Source of the DNA: DATATB01 sp036268995
Lineage (GTDB): Bacteria; Planctomycetota; Planctomycetia; Pirellulales; PNKZ01
DNA length: 40,925 nt
Reading direction: 5' to 3'
NCBI GenBank assembly: GCA_036268995.1
Contig: DATATB010000024.1
Location: 1-40,925, forward strand
Under the pieces are notes generated by a model. It searched no databases. It was not told where the DNA came from and saw only the letters and a program-made list of their open reading frames with translations. The stretch's first letter is position 1. Each line of letters opens with the position of its first letter. Shown here in pieces: positions 33,763-40,925 of this stretch. The translations under genes were made by a program, and so were the position numbers.

Positions 33763-34134
33763 CTACCGCCGCTCCAAATGCTCGGCGCATTTGACGCAAG
33801 TCGGTGCATGGGGCAGGGCGTTCAGCCGGAGCTTGGGAATCTTCACGCCGCATTCGTCGCACTGACCATACGTGCCGTCTTCGATCCGCTCCAAGGCCAA
33901 TTCGATGGCTTCGAGCGTTTCTTCTTCGTTTTCCATCAGGCTGAGCGTGAACTCCTGTTCAAAGTTGTCGCTACCCAAGTCGGCCATATGAATCGGCATG
34001 CTCGAGGCTTCGCTGCCGCGGTCCAGCCGATTTTTCTTCAAAGCAGCGTCTGCCATTTGACTTACATCGCCGCGCAGCCGAGCTCGCAGCAACAACAGAC
34101 GCTCCTTGTAGACCTTCATCTCAACCTTTTTCAT
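33763..34134 (-). CDS. TraR/DksA-family zinc-finger protein
   Basis: 123 residues from ATG 34134. An acidic coiled-coil (about 5-80, ERLLLLRARLRGDVSQMA ... LSLMENEEETLEAIELAL) precedes a four-Cys zinc finger (CDECG ... CVKC), the layout of DksA/TraR regulators that bind RNA polymerase at its secondary channel. The D-x-x-D-like tip is not identical to E. coli DksA, so ppGpp synergy is unproven. ATG 34119 (preceded by AAAAAGGTTGAG) is an equally good start. Operon with lspA. Confidence 0.87.
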   Translation of the reverse strand: MKKVEMKVYKERLLLLRARLRGDVSQMADAALKKNRLDRGSEASSMPIHMADLGSDNFEQEFTLSLMENEEETLEAIELALERIEDGTYGQCDECGVKIPKLRLNALPHAPTCVKCAEHLERR

Positions 34135-34197
34135 AACTTGGTCTTCTCCGCGGAGTTTTGCCCTGTAAGCCCGCACTTCGGAGGTTACAGACCCTCT

Positions 34198-34226
34198 ATA
34201 GTAAAAAGGGGGTGACAGACTGTCAA
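34198..34226 (-). promoter_or_regulatory. Sigma70-type promoter of the DksA-like/lspA operon
   Basis: On the minus strand: TTGACA (34226-34221), 17-base spacer, TACTAT (34203-34198). The -35 is a perfect consensus. It places the transcript start near 34191 and gives a leader of about 57 bases. A palindrome GACAGACTGTC (34214-34224) overlaps the -35 box and could be an operator. Confidence 0.65.
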
Positions 34227-34342
34227 ATCTTGGCCGCCTCAAATCGCCGCCAATCCACACGCGTAAGGCGGTGCGAGCTAATAGCATGCGCCGATCCATC
34301 GGGTGGCCGCCGGGTGGCCTTTGCCGCCTCGGCTGCCGCTGC

Positions 34343-34371
34343 TTGTCGACGCATTCCAGCTACCGTAGGAT
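34343..34371 (+). promoter_or_regulatory. Candidate promoter of thrC
   Basis: TTGTCG (34343-34348), 17-base spacer, TAGGAT (34366-34371); each box matches consensus at four of six. It lies about 60 bases before the thrC start. Confidence 0.35.
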
Positions 34372-34419
34372 ATTGGGCCGCCGCTGACCCGAATTTGCCG
34401 GGCAAAGCGTGCAAATTCC

Positions 34420-34435
34420 AGGAGGCCAGGCAATT
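34420..34435 (+). promoter_or_regulatory. Ribosome site AGGAGG in front of an ATT codon
   Basis: AGGAGG (34420-34425) is followed after 7 bases by ATT (34433-34435), in frame with thrC. There is no ATG, GTG or TTG at this distance; the only upstream canonical start (GTG 34409) lies before the site. Confidence 0.55.
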
Positions 34436-35842
34436 AGCGTCACGACCAAGTCCGATCTGGCCTTCCAACGCTGCATTTCGCCGCAGTGCCAAGCCACTTA
34501 CGGCGTGGAAGAGGTGCTCGTGGCCTGCAAGGCCTGTGGCGGCCTGCTGGACGTGATTTACGACTGGAATCGCTTGCAGCCGCCGACGAGCTGGAAGTTT
34601 TTCGAAGAGAAATGGGCCCGGCGGCACGATCCTTTGTGTTTTAGCGGCGTCTGGCGGTTTCGCGAGCTACTGCCTTTCGCCTCGCCCGAGCAGGTCGTGA
34701 CCATCGGCGAAGGTCAAACGCTGCTGCAATCCTCGCCAGGAGTCGCCAAGTATGTGGGCGTCGAGCCCGGCCGGCTGTTTTTGCAATACGAGGGGATGAA
34801 TCCCTCCGGCAGTTTCAAAGACAATGGCATGTCGGCCGCATTCACCCACGCCCACCGCATCGGCGCGACCCGGGCCGCCTGTGCCTCGACCGGCAACACC
34901 AGCGCGTCGCTGGCCGTGTATTGCTCCGTAACAAAACTGATGCGGGCCATCATCTTTGTCGGCGCCGGCAAAATCTCGTACGGCAAGTTATCGCAGGCAT
35001 TGGACTACGGCGCATTGACCGTGCAAATCGCCGGCGATTTCGACGACGCCATGGCCCGGGTCAAAGAGGTTTCACGCGAGCTGGGGATCTACCTGGTCAA
35101 CAGCGTCAATCCCTTCCGCCTGGAAGGGCAGAAGACGATCATGTACCGCGTCCTCGAGGCCCTGCGCTGGCAAGTGCCCGATTGGATCGTGGTGCCGGGC
35201 GGTAACCTTGGCAATTCGAGTGCCTTTGGCAAGGCATTCATCGAGCTGCGCGAGCTGGGGCTGATCGATCGCGTGCCGCGCCTGGCCGTGATCAATGCCG
35301 CCGGCGCCAACACGCTTTACGAGTTGTACGAGCGTCGCTGCCTGCGGTGGAACGGTGGTAATATCCAGGCGACCTGCGCCAGCGACTACTACCAACAGCT
35401 CGACGCCCAAAAGAAGCGCGCTTCGACCATCGCCAGCGCGATCGAAATCAATCGGCCCGTGAACCTCGAAAAGTGCCTACGCGCATTGGATTTTTGCGAC
35501 GGCGTGGTGCGCGAGGTGAGCGACCAGGAGATTCTCGACGCGAAGGCTCAGGTCGGCGCCGGCGGACTGGGCTGCGAACCGGCCAGCGCGGCCAGCGTGG
35601 CCGGGGCCAAATTGCTGACCGCTCAGGGCGTGATCGGCCGCGATCAGAGCGTGGTCTGCATTCTCACCGGTCATCAGCTCAAGGATCCCACGGCCACGGT
35701 GGCCTATCACACCACCGACCAGCAAAAATTCAACGAGGTGCTGGGCAGCCGCGGGGTCAAACGGGCCGCCTTCGCCAACCGGGCCGTGGCCGTGCCCAAC
35801 GAACTGGACGAGATCATCAAGGCCATTCGCCTGTATTCCTAA
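34433..35842 (+). CDS. thrC: Threonine synthase
   Basis: About 469 residues, PLP enzyme of the tryptophan-synthase-beta fold that turns O-phosphohomoserine into threonine. An N-terminal zinc-ribbon-like region (QRCISPQC ... VACKACGG) precedes the core; the PLP lysine is in NPSGSFKDNG (Lys129), with ASTGNTSASLAVY and VVPGGNLGNSSAFGK as cofactor-phosphate loops. The chosen start is an ATT codon behind a perfect ribosome site; GTG 34409 would add eight residues. dapB follows at 15 bases and a small gene after it, so this is probably an aspartate-family amino-acid operon. Divergent from the DksA-like operon. Confidence 0.92.
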   Translation: MSVTTKSDLAFQRCISPQCQATYGVEEVLVACKACGGLLDVIYDWNRLQPPTSWKFFEEKWARRHDPLCFSGVWRFRELLPFASPEQVVTIGEGQTLLQSSPGVAKYVGVEPGRLFLQYEGMNPSGSFKDNGMSAAFTHAHRIGATRAACASTGNTSASLAVYCSVTKLMRAIIFVGAGKISYGKLSQALDYGALTVQIAGDFDDAMARVKEVSRELGIYLVNSVNPFRLEGQKTIMYRVLEALRWQVPDWIVVPGGNLGNSSAFGKAFIELRELGLIDRVPRLAVINAAGANTLYELYERRCLRWNGGNIQATCASDYYQQLDAQKKRASTIASAIEINRPVNLEKCLRALDFCDGVVREVSDQEILDAKAQVGAGGLGCEPASAASVAGAKLLTAQGVIGRDQSVVCILTGHQLKDPTATVAYHTTDQQKFNEVLGSRGVKRAAFANRAVAVPNELDEIIKAIRLYS

Positions 35843-35857
35843 CGCCTGGCAATCAAC

Positions 35858-36664
35858 ATGGCCGCTATTCGTATCGCAATTCACGGCGCCGCCGGACGTA
35901 TGGGCCAGCGGCTGGTCGCGCTGGGCTCGGCCGATCCGGAGCTGAAAATCGTCGCCGCGATCGAGGCCGCCGGTCATCCGCGCCTGGGAGAAGACGCCGG
36001 TGCCCTTGCCGGCGTGGGTCCCCTTGGCTTGCCACTGGCACCGGCTTCGGACGAACCGGTGGACGTCGTGATCGACTTTTCCACTCCGGCCGGCGCCATG
36101 GAAATGCTCGAGACGTGTCTGCCCAAGCGAATTCCAGTGGTGATTGCCACCACGGGTTTTAGCGCCGCCCAATCCGAAAAAATCCAAAGCGCCGCCCGCG
36201 AGATGGCCGTGCTGTGGGCACCCAGCATGAGCCTGGCCGTGAACCTGGCCATGCGGCTGACCGACGTGGCGGCCGACGCGCTCAAGCATCATCCCTCGGG
36301 CGCCGATGTCGAGATCATCGAGCGGCATCACCGCTTCAAGGAAGACGCCCCCAGCGGCACCGCACTCAAATTTGGCGAGATCGTCGCCGCGCGGATGGGA
36401 CAAACCCACAGCCGGCACGGCCGCGAAGGCCGTCCCGGCAGCCGGCCGCACGGCGAGATCGGCTACCATGCCGTCCGTACCGGCGACAACCCCGGCGAGC
36501 ACACCATCATCTTTGGCCTGCTGGGCGAAACGCTGGAAGTGACCGTTCGCGCCAGCAACCGCGACTGCTATGCCCACGGCGCGCTGGCCGCCGCCAAGTT
36601 CCTCGCCCACCAAAAGCCCGGCCTCTACACGATGAACGACGTGCTGTTCGGGCCGGCCGAATAA
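35858..36664 (+). CDS. dapB: 4-hydroxy-tetrahydrodipicolinate reductase
   Basis: 268 residues. The NAD(P)H site is at the N terminus (IAIHGAAGRMGQRL); the DapB signature ADVEIIERHHRFKEDAPSGTA contains the catalytic His pair and Lys (shown in pieces: EIIERHHRFKEDAPSGTA), and GEIGYHAVRTGDNPGEHTI follows. It reduces HTPA in lysine and diaminopimelate synthesis in the cytoplasm. Length and domains are complete. It lies 15 bases after thrC, which couples lysine and threonine branches of the aspartate pathway. A short ATAGC-type hairpin follows. Confidence 0.95.
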   Translation: MAAIRIAIHGAAGRMGQRLVALGSADPELKIVAAIEAAGHPRLGEDAGALAGVGPLGLPLAPASDEPVDVVIDFSTPAGAMEMLETCLPKRIPVVIATTGFSAAQSEKIQSAAREMAVLWAPSMSLAVNLAMRLTDVAADALKHHPSGADVEIIERHHRFKEDAPSGTALKFGEIVAARMGQTHSRHGREGRPGSRPHGEIGYHAVRTGDNPGEHTIIFGLLGETLEVTVRASNRDCYAHGALAAAKFLAHQKPGLYTMNDVLFGPAE

Positions 36665-36673
36665 TTGCGCAAA

Positions 36674-36696
36674 CCGGGCATCAATGCCCGGGCTAT
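36674..36696 (-). repeat. ATAGC-headed hairpin
   Basis: Minus strand: ATAGC, then CCGGGCAT-TG-ATGCCCGG, a perfect 8-base-pair stem (36674-36691). Same layout as the REP-like units with an RTAGC head. It lies between dapB and the small Cys protein. Confidence 0.5.
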
Positions 36697-36762
36697 GACA
36701 AAAGACCTCCGCCGGCGTTCCGTCAGTCATCATTCATCCTTCCGACTTCCGCATTTCCTCCC

Positions 36763-37137
36763 ATGGCCAAGTGCGAAGAAGGCTATCTGTGCGACGTGTG
36801 CGGCGGCGATGTCGAAGAAATCACCGACAGCGATCTATATCTGCGCTACGTCATCGGCCAGGTTGATCCGGAAACGCTGCACACCCTCCGCGAACGCCAC
36901 ATCCGCTGCAATCCCGTGCTGGCCCAGTTCATCGTCGACGACGATTTCGAGGCGCCGACGGTCGACGGCCCATTTGATAAGCGGCAGTTGGATCCCGGCT
37001 ACGTTCGCCAGCAGGAGAACCTCGTGACCCGCGGCTGGCGGCGATTGCGAGAAATTTCTGGGCAGGAATTGAGCCTGCTCGAATATCCGCTGCCCGAAGT
37101 GATCGCCGCGCTGGAGCGCCGGGCCGGGGAAAAGTGA
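36763..37137 (+). CDS. Small Cys-containing protein of unknown function
   Basis: 124 residues, start MAKCEEGYLCDVCGGDVEE (ATG 36763 after TTCCTCCC). Cys4, Cys10 and Cys13 form a C-x5-C-x2-C group and there is one more in HIRCNPVLAQF; a zinc site is possible but the group is incomplete for a classic ribbon. The rest is acidic and helical (DLYLRYVIGQVDPETLHTL). I do not recognise it; the strand, spacing and coding pattern support a gene. It may be co-transcribed with dapB. Confidence 0.72.
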   Translation: MAKCEEGYLCDVCGGDVEEITDSDLYLRYVIGQVDPETLHTLRERHIRCNPVLAQFIVDDDFEAPTVDGPFDKRQLDPGYVRQQENLVTRGWRRLREISGQELSLLEYPLPEVIAALERRAGEK

Positions 37138-37159
37138 CGGCGGGTCCGTTGTCCGTGGC

Positions 37160-38413
37160 CTACTTTGCGAAGCCGAACTCGGTGCCGAAGAGCTCGACCG
37201 CGCCGGCCGTGACAATCTGCAATCCCGGCCGAGGGCCGTCGTGAAACACGGCCTGGCCGTCGAGCACGTAATCGACCATCAGCCGCCGCCGGACGAAGAC
37301 GTGCGGGCCGGTGTTTTCATAGACCCATTGGCCCCCCTGGATGTCGTGAATCACCGCCGACCAGGGAACCACACGACTCTCGCGCTCGCCGCGCAGGGCG
37401 AGCTGCGCACTGACCCGCTCACCCGGCCGCAACTTGCCACCGGGATTGCTCAGCTCGTAATACATATCCACGGTCGAGGCCAGTGGCACGGCCGTCGGCG
37501 GGGCAGCCACGGGCTGAGCCATTCGCACCGCTTCGCCTGCCCGCTCGGCAATGCTGCTGATCCGCGCCGGCTCGTCCCCGGCGATATCGGCCAGTTCGCC
37601 TGCATAAACCGGCACTCGAATCCACACCGGGTCGTAGTCCATCACTTCGAACAGCGGTGCGCCGGGCGCCACAAACTCGCCAACGGCCGCTTGCAATGTG
37701 CGAATGACGCCGCGCCGGGGCGACTCGATCGGCAGCGGCGAAAGCGTGCCGGCTTCTTCGTCCAGCTTGATGCCGTCGACCAGCCGCTTGCGATTTTCGG
37801 CGGCCGCCAGGCCTTTTTGCGCCAGGCTCAATTGCGCTTGGGCCTCGTCCACCGTCCGCAGCGTGCCGGCCTTCTCGCGCAACAGCCGCTGGGCCCGCGC
37901 CAGGGCGATCTGCGCGGCTTCGACTTGCACCTTGGCCTGCTGCACTTGCCCGTCGGCGTCGATGCGCGATTGGGCCAGCGTATTGCGGGCTTCGGCAAAG
38001 CGGATGCGCTCGGCCGGCGTGAGCACGGACCGCTCGGGAGACAACAGCGGCAGCAACATGAAAACCGGCTGCTTTTGGGCAACGACCGCTCCCACGCGCG
38101 GACTGCCCGACGAACTGGGTGCCTGCAACATGCCGCCCAGTGGTGCCGACACGATGATCGACGCTCCGGTCGGCAGTGCCACTTCGCCGCCGTAGCTGCG
38201 CAGCCGCTGCATGGGCCGCGACTGCACCGGAGCCAGCGCAATTCCCAAGCGCTGCTCGGCCTCGGGAGTGAGCTGAATGGTATTCAGCCGGTCTTCCTGC
38301 GCAATGGCCGCGACCTTAGCCGGCGGCTCGGCGGGCTTGGCCGCTTGCCCGGCTTGCTGCGAACAGCCGAGCGAAAGCAGGCAGATTCCGCACGCGCAAG
38401 TCAGCCAATGCAT
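37160..38413 (-). CDS. Efflux RND-type periplasmic adaptor (HlyD/CusB-like) lipoprotein
   Basis: About 417 residues. Lipoprotein signal with lipobox LSLGC (Cys17). Features in order: barrel-sandwich half VSAPLGGMLQAP, a long coiled-coil hairpin (about 150-215, AQAQLSLAQKGLAAAENRK), the second half ESPRRGVIRTLQAAVGEFV, and a membrane-proximal beta domain (VWIRVPVYAGELADI ... LRPGERVSAQLALRGE). It would link an inner-membrane pump to an outer-membrane channel. No pump or TolC-like gene is in the window, so it is an orphan here. ATG 38413; GTG 38419 and TTG 38437 are in frame. A fragment of repeat E sits at its stop. Confidence 0.82.
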   Translation of the reverse strand: MHWLTCACGICLLSLGCSQQAGQAAKPAEPPAKVAAIAQEDRLNTIQLTPEAEQRLGIALAPVQSRPMQRLRSYGGEVALPTGASIIVSAPLGGMLQAPSSSGSPRVGAVVAQKQPVFMLLPLLSPERSVLTPAERIRFAEARNTLAQSRIDADGQVQQAKVQVEAAQIALARAQRLLREKAGTLRTVDEAQAQLSLAQKGLAAAENRKRLVDGIKLDEEAGTLSPLPIESPRRGVIRTLQAAVGEFVAPGAPLFEVMDYDPVWIRVPVYAGELADIAGDEPARISSIAERAGEAVRMAQPVAAPPTAVPLASTVDMYYELSNPGGKLRPGERVSAQLALRGERESRVVPWSAVIHDIQGGQWVYENTGPHVFVRRRLMVDYVLDGQAVFHDGPRPGLQIVTAGAVELFGTEFGFAK

Positions 38414-38438
38414 GTGCACGATTTCCGGCCTGTTCAAG

Positions 38439-39401
38439 CTAACCGCTCGCTTTCCGTGGCACTCCCGCCTCGCTCAAGGCGCGCGACATGTTGTCGTAAC
38501 AAGTCTGGGCAGCTCGCAGTGGCTCGAAGCCCGACTTTTTGGAGACCATCGCGCTAACCTCGCAGCAGAAATCTCCGCGATAACCGCCGGCATAGAATAA
38601 GCGAAACAGCCGCGGATAATCGAACGTGTGGCTTTCGCCCGGAAGCTGGAACACGACCCGGCCATTTTGCTCGACCGCATCTTTGACGGCGACGTGAGCC
38701 GTGTACGGCAGCGCGGTGCGAATCGTATCCGCCAGCGGCATGTCGCGAAACGCATAATGGCTGTAATCGTAAACCATCCGCAGCCGCGGTGGATTGCCCA
38801 ACTGCCCGAACAGCCAGATCGCCTCGTCGGGCCGCGACAACGCGCCGCCCCGATGCGGCTTGATCGCCAGCGTGATCCCAGTCTGTTCGGCCGCTTTGGC
38901 CCAATCGGCCAGACGCTCGCAAAACAGTTGCTTGCGCTGGTCCCAAGTGCCCGGCCCGAGCACCGTTTGCACCAGCGGCTTGCGATCACCGCCCAGCTCG
39001 CCTGCCAATTCAAACACACCACGCAGGCGCTCGAGTTGCTCGCGATGCTTCGCGGCGTCTTCAGCCGGGACCAGATTCTCCATCAGGGCCGAAAGTACCA
39101 GCCCCGAATCGGCGATCAGCTTTTTCAACTCCCGCCGCCGCGACGCGGGCATGCGGCCCGGTGCCCCGTCGCTATCGGGCTTGGCGTCGATTTCTAGCGA
39201 ATCGTAGCCGATGCGACCGATCGCCTTTACGGCCTGTTCGACCAACATGCCCGTCATGCTATATGTGCCGATACCAAGCGTGCAGTACGAGCGATCCTGC
39301 GGCGTGGCAAAGACGTGAGATCCGGCGAAGGCCAATCCGGCCGTGGCCTGGCACCATTGCCGGCGGTTGAGGCGAAGGGGCATTTTTCTGCTGTTCATCA
39401 T
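38439..39401 (-). CDS. TIM-barrel sugar-phosphate isomerase/epimerase-like protein
   Basis: About 320 residues. An N-terminal segment LNRRQWCQATAGLAFAG resembles a twin-arginine (RRxxC/x) signal but is not perfect. The AP-endonuclease-2/xylose-isomerase-like barrel follows: GIGTYSMTGMLVEQAVKAIG, YDSLEIDA, LMENLVPA, TLAIKPHRGG, MVYDYSHYAF and HVAVKD, with Glu/His/Asp ligands in the normal positions. Members are found in exported planctomycete proteins; the substrate is unknown. ATG 39401 chosen; the frame to 39554 includes repeat E and is not credible. It precedes the adaptor gene by 25 bases. Confidence 0.8.
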   Translation of the reverse strand: MMNSRKMPLRLNRRQWCQATAGLAFAGSHVFATPQDRSYCTLGIGTYSMTGMLVEQAVKAIGRIGYDSLEIDAKPDSDGAPGRMPASRRRELKKLIADSGLVLSALMENLVPAEDAAKHREQLERLRGVFELAGELGGDRKPLVQTVLGPGTWDQRKQLFCERLADWAKAAEQTGITLAIKPHRGGALSRPDEAIWLFGQLGNPPRLRMVYDYSHYAFRDMPLADTIRTALPYTAHVAVKDAVEQNGRVVFQLPGESHTFDYPRLFRLFYAGGYRGDFCCEVSAMVSKKSGFEPLRAAQTCYDNMSRALSEAGVPRKASG

Positions 39402-39487
39402 GATGTATGGCCGCAAGTGTCGTTGAACGTGTCTCAGCTTCGGGCAGCGCCATTCTCGCTGGGCAGCCGCCGTTTGTCGACCAAGTT

Positions 39488-39558
39488 GTCCGTAGTCAGT
39501 TGTCAGTGGTTCGTTGTCCGTTACAACTGACCACGGACAACTGACCACTGACACGGAC
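39488..39558. repeat. Inverted repeat, family E
   Basis: TGTCAGTGGT-TC-GTTGTCCGT (39501-39521) pairs with ACGGACAAC-TG-ACCACTGACA (39533-39553). Core GTTGTCCGT / ACGGACAAC matches the element at 17507-17557. It lies in the gap between divergent genes. Confidence 0.75.
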
Positions 39559-39562
39559 CTCT

Positions 39563-40540
39563 ATGATGACCCCCGATTTCGGCCCTGCGGCGTCTTGGCC
39601 AATGCTTGAGTTGCGAGCTCGGCTGCTGGCGACCGTGCGCGAATTTTTCGCGACGCGCGGTTTCCTCGAAGTCGAGACGCCGCTGCTGTCGGCCGACGTG
39701 GTCGTGGATCGGCATCTCGAACCGTTTGAGGTCCGGCTGCAAGACGCTGCCGGCCACGACGGTCGGCGCTTGTTTCTGCAAACCTCGCCCGAGTTTGCCA
39801 TGAAGCGCTTGATGGCTGCCGGCGGCCAGGCGATCTACCAGATTACCCGGGCTTTTCGGCAGGGCGAGATCGGGCGGCTGCACAATCCCGAGTTCACGAT
39901 GATCGAATGGTATCGTCGCGGCGATGGCCTGGCCGAAGGCATGGCCCTACTGTCGGATCTCTGCCAGGCGCTACTGGGGCGCGGCCAGTCCCAGCGGCTG
40001 ACGTATCGTGCAGCATTTCAGCAGTTCGCCGAAGTCGATCCGCTGGCCGATGACGTGGCAACACTGCGCGGCCGCTTGCAATCACGTGGCATTGCCGCGC
40101 CGGCCAGCCTCTCGGCTGACGATCGCGACGGCTGGCTCGACTTACTGCTGGTCGAACTGGTCGAACCGCATCTGGGCCGCGACCGGCCGACCGTCCTGCA
40201 CGATTATCCCGCCAGCCAGTCGGCCCTGGCCACGATTCGTCCTGAAGAGCCGCCGGTGGCCGAACGGTTCGAGCTATACGTCGACGGCATCGAGTTGGCG
40301 AACGGCTATCACGAGCTGCTCGATCCCGCCCTGCTGCGCGCGCGCAACCGGCAAAACAACCTGCTCCGCCAGCAAGACGGCCGGCCCGCACTGCCGGAAG
40401 ACAGCCGCTTGCTCGCGGCGATGGAACACGGCCTGCCGCCCTGCTCGGGCGTGGCCCTGGGCTTCGACCGCGTCGCGATGCTCGCGGCCGGCGCCTCGAG
40501 CCTGGCCGACGTGCTGGCTTTTCCCATCGATCGGGCATAA
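39563..40540 (+). CDS. epmA: EF-P lysine ligase (EpmA/GenX, lysyl-tRNA-synthetase-like)
   Basis: 325 residues, only the class II catalytic domain. Motif 2 region reads AFRQGEIGRLHNPEFTMIEWY-like (in pieces: TRAFRQGEIG, HNPEFTMIEWY), and motif 3 GVALGFDRVAML; the N-terminal anticodon-binding OB domain is missing, as in EpmA. The likely reaction is attachment of beta-lysine or lysine to EF-P. No efp or epmB is in the window. ATG 39563 (or second ATG 39566). Confidence 0.9.
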   Translation: MMTPDFGPAASWPMLELRARLLATVREFFATRGFLEVETPLLSADVVVDRHLEPFEVRLQDAAGHDGRRLFLQTSPEFAMKRLMAAGGQAIYQITRAFRQGEIGRLHNPEFTMIEWYRRGDGLAEGMALLSDLCQALLGRGQSQRLTYRAAFQQFAEVDPLADDVATLRGRLQSRGIAAPASLSADDRDGWLDLLLVELVEPHLGRDRPTVLHDYPASQSALATIRPEEPPVAERFELYVDGIELANGYHELLDPALLRARNRQNNLLRQQDGRPALPEDSRLLAAMEHGLPPCSGVALGFDRVAMLAAGASSLADVLAFPIDRA

Positions 40541-40561
40541 AACGGCCCGCGCTCATTTACG

Positions 40562-40570
40562 TGATATACT
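40562..40570 (+). promoter_or_regulatory. Candidate extended -10 promoter
   Basis: TGATATACT (TGn plus TATACT) 41 bases before the start at 40611; the -35 is weak. The gene has GAGGGG before its ATG. Confidence 0.35.
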
Positions 40571-40610
40571 CGCCGAAGTATTTGAGAAAAGTTCATCGAG
40601 GGGCTTCGGA

Positions 40611-40925
40611 ATGCTGAACAAGAACCTGGTTCTCGCCTGTGCTGTGGCCATGTTGGTGCAGGTACCGCTGGTCTTGCCTGCCCAGGTTCGCACGCCGCCC
40701 AGCTATGGGCCGGTCGCGACCGACTACCTGTCGATTCAAGCGGCACTCGATGCCAACCGGGGCAAGATGGTTTATCTGCCGCCGGGCGACTACCGGATCG
40801 AAGACAAGTTGCGCATCACCGGCGAAAACTCCGGGTTGTTCGGTCCCGGGAGGATCATTCAAGCGAATCTCGATCGTGTCATCGTCGAGATCGAACATGC
40901 GTCCGGCGCGCAACTCCGCGATGTC
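40611..40925 (+). CDS. Start of a beta-helix/pectate-lyase-like secreted protein (partial)
   Basis: Open to the window edge, 105 residues visible. Signal peptide (MLNKNLVLACAVAMLVQVPL), then DYLSIQAALDANRGKMVYLPPGDYRI, the classic N-terminal cap of right-handed beta-helix (Pectate_lyase_3/glycosyl hydrolase 28-like) proteins. It would act on polysaccharide or bind to it outside the cell. Start ATG 40611 is supported by GAGGGG six bases upstream. The 3' end is cut by the window. Confidence 0.75.
   Translation, partial: MLNKNLVLACAVAMLVQVPLVLPAQVRTPPSYGPVATDYLSIQAALDANRGKMVYLPPGDYRIEDKLRITGENSGLFGPGRIIQANLDRVIVEIEHASGAQLRDV

Noticed and set aside
4499..36755. Similar stretches with AATGCGGAA and AGGATGA at 4499-4533 and (inverted) 36716-36755 as another repeat family
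   Set aside because: The shared bases are short and interrupted; two loci are not enough to call a family.
39402..39554. N-terminal extension of the isomerase-like protein
   Set aside because: Those codons come from family E repeat sequence; no signal or homology, so the start at 39401 was used.

Overview
The window looks like chromosomal DNA of a GC-rich planctomycete, probably of the Pirellulales type. Signs are a twin-arginine DUF1501 protein, a secreted two-propeller WD40 protein, an N-terminal NPYRAP motif on an MFS transporter, many conserved proteins without a known role, and intergenic spaces filled with short palindromic repeats. I see no tRNA, rRNA, CRISPR array, phage gene, transposase or insertion sequence. 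The assignment is by inference from gene content only.

Layout. 0.2-4.5 kb: a GH63-like glucosidase and an MFS transporter, both on the minus strand. 5-8.2 kb: HEAT-repeat protein, lipoprotein nuclease/phosphatase, PDZ protein and a Gly/Tyr-rich secreted peptide. 8.6-12.1 kb: a cation:proton antiporter, a secreted protein and a lipoprotein. 12.1-18.1 kb: a signalling locus with a hybrid kinase (two receivers plus HPt) facing a divergent set made of an unknown protein, a receiver-kinase and a response regulator. 18.2-23.7 kb: PEBP protein, CDF metal transporter, DUF2127 protein, metallophosphoesterase, nucleotidyltransferase-like protein and DUF1501 protein. 23.8-29.0 kb (minus strand): WD40 protein, a BamE-like small protein and two related membrane proteins that share a repeated domain. 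29.4-32.9 kb: Rcp1-like response regulator, a secreted protein with a cysteine-less thioredoxin-like domain, histidinol-phosphatase and an Rrf2 regulator. 33.2-37.1 kb: a DksA-like/lspA operon divergent from thrC-dapB and a small Cys protein, so amino-acid biosynthesis (Thr, Lys, His) clusters here. 37.2-40.9 kb: orphan efflux adaptor, TIM-barrel isomerase-like protein, EF-P lysine ligase EpmA and the start of a beta-helix protein.

The most striking non-coding signal is a set of REP-like elements: a GTAG (or ATAG) head followed at once by a palindrome, often in inverted pairs like bacterial BIMEs. At least three sequence families occur. Two show compensatory changes in their stems; in one of them a single stem position occurs as all four Watson-Crick pairs. 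In three genes the TAG of the GTAG head is also the stop codon. Other dispersed inverted repeats (three further families) lie between genes. No RAYT transposase is present, so any mobilisation would act in trans.
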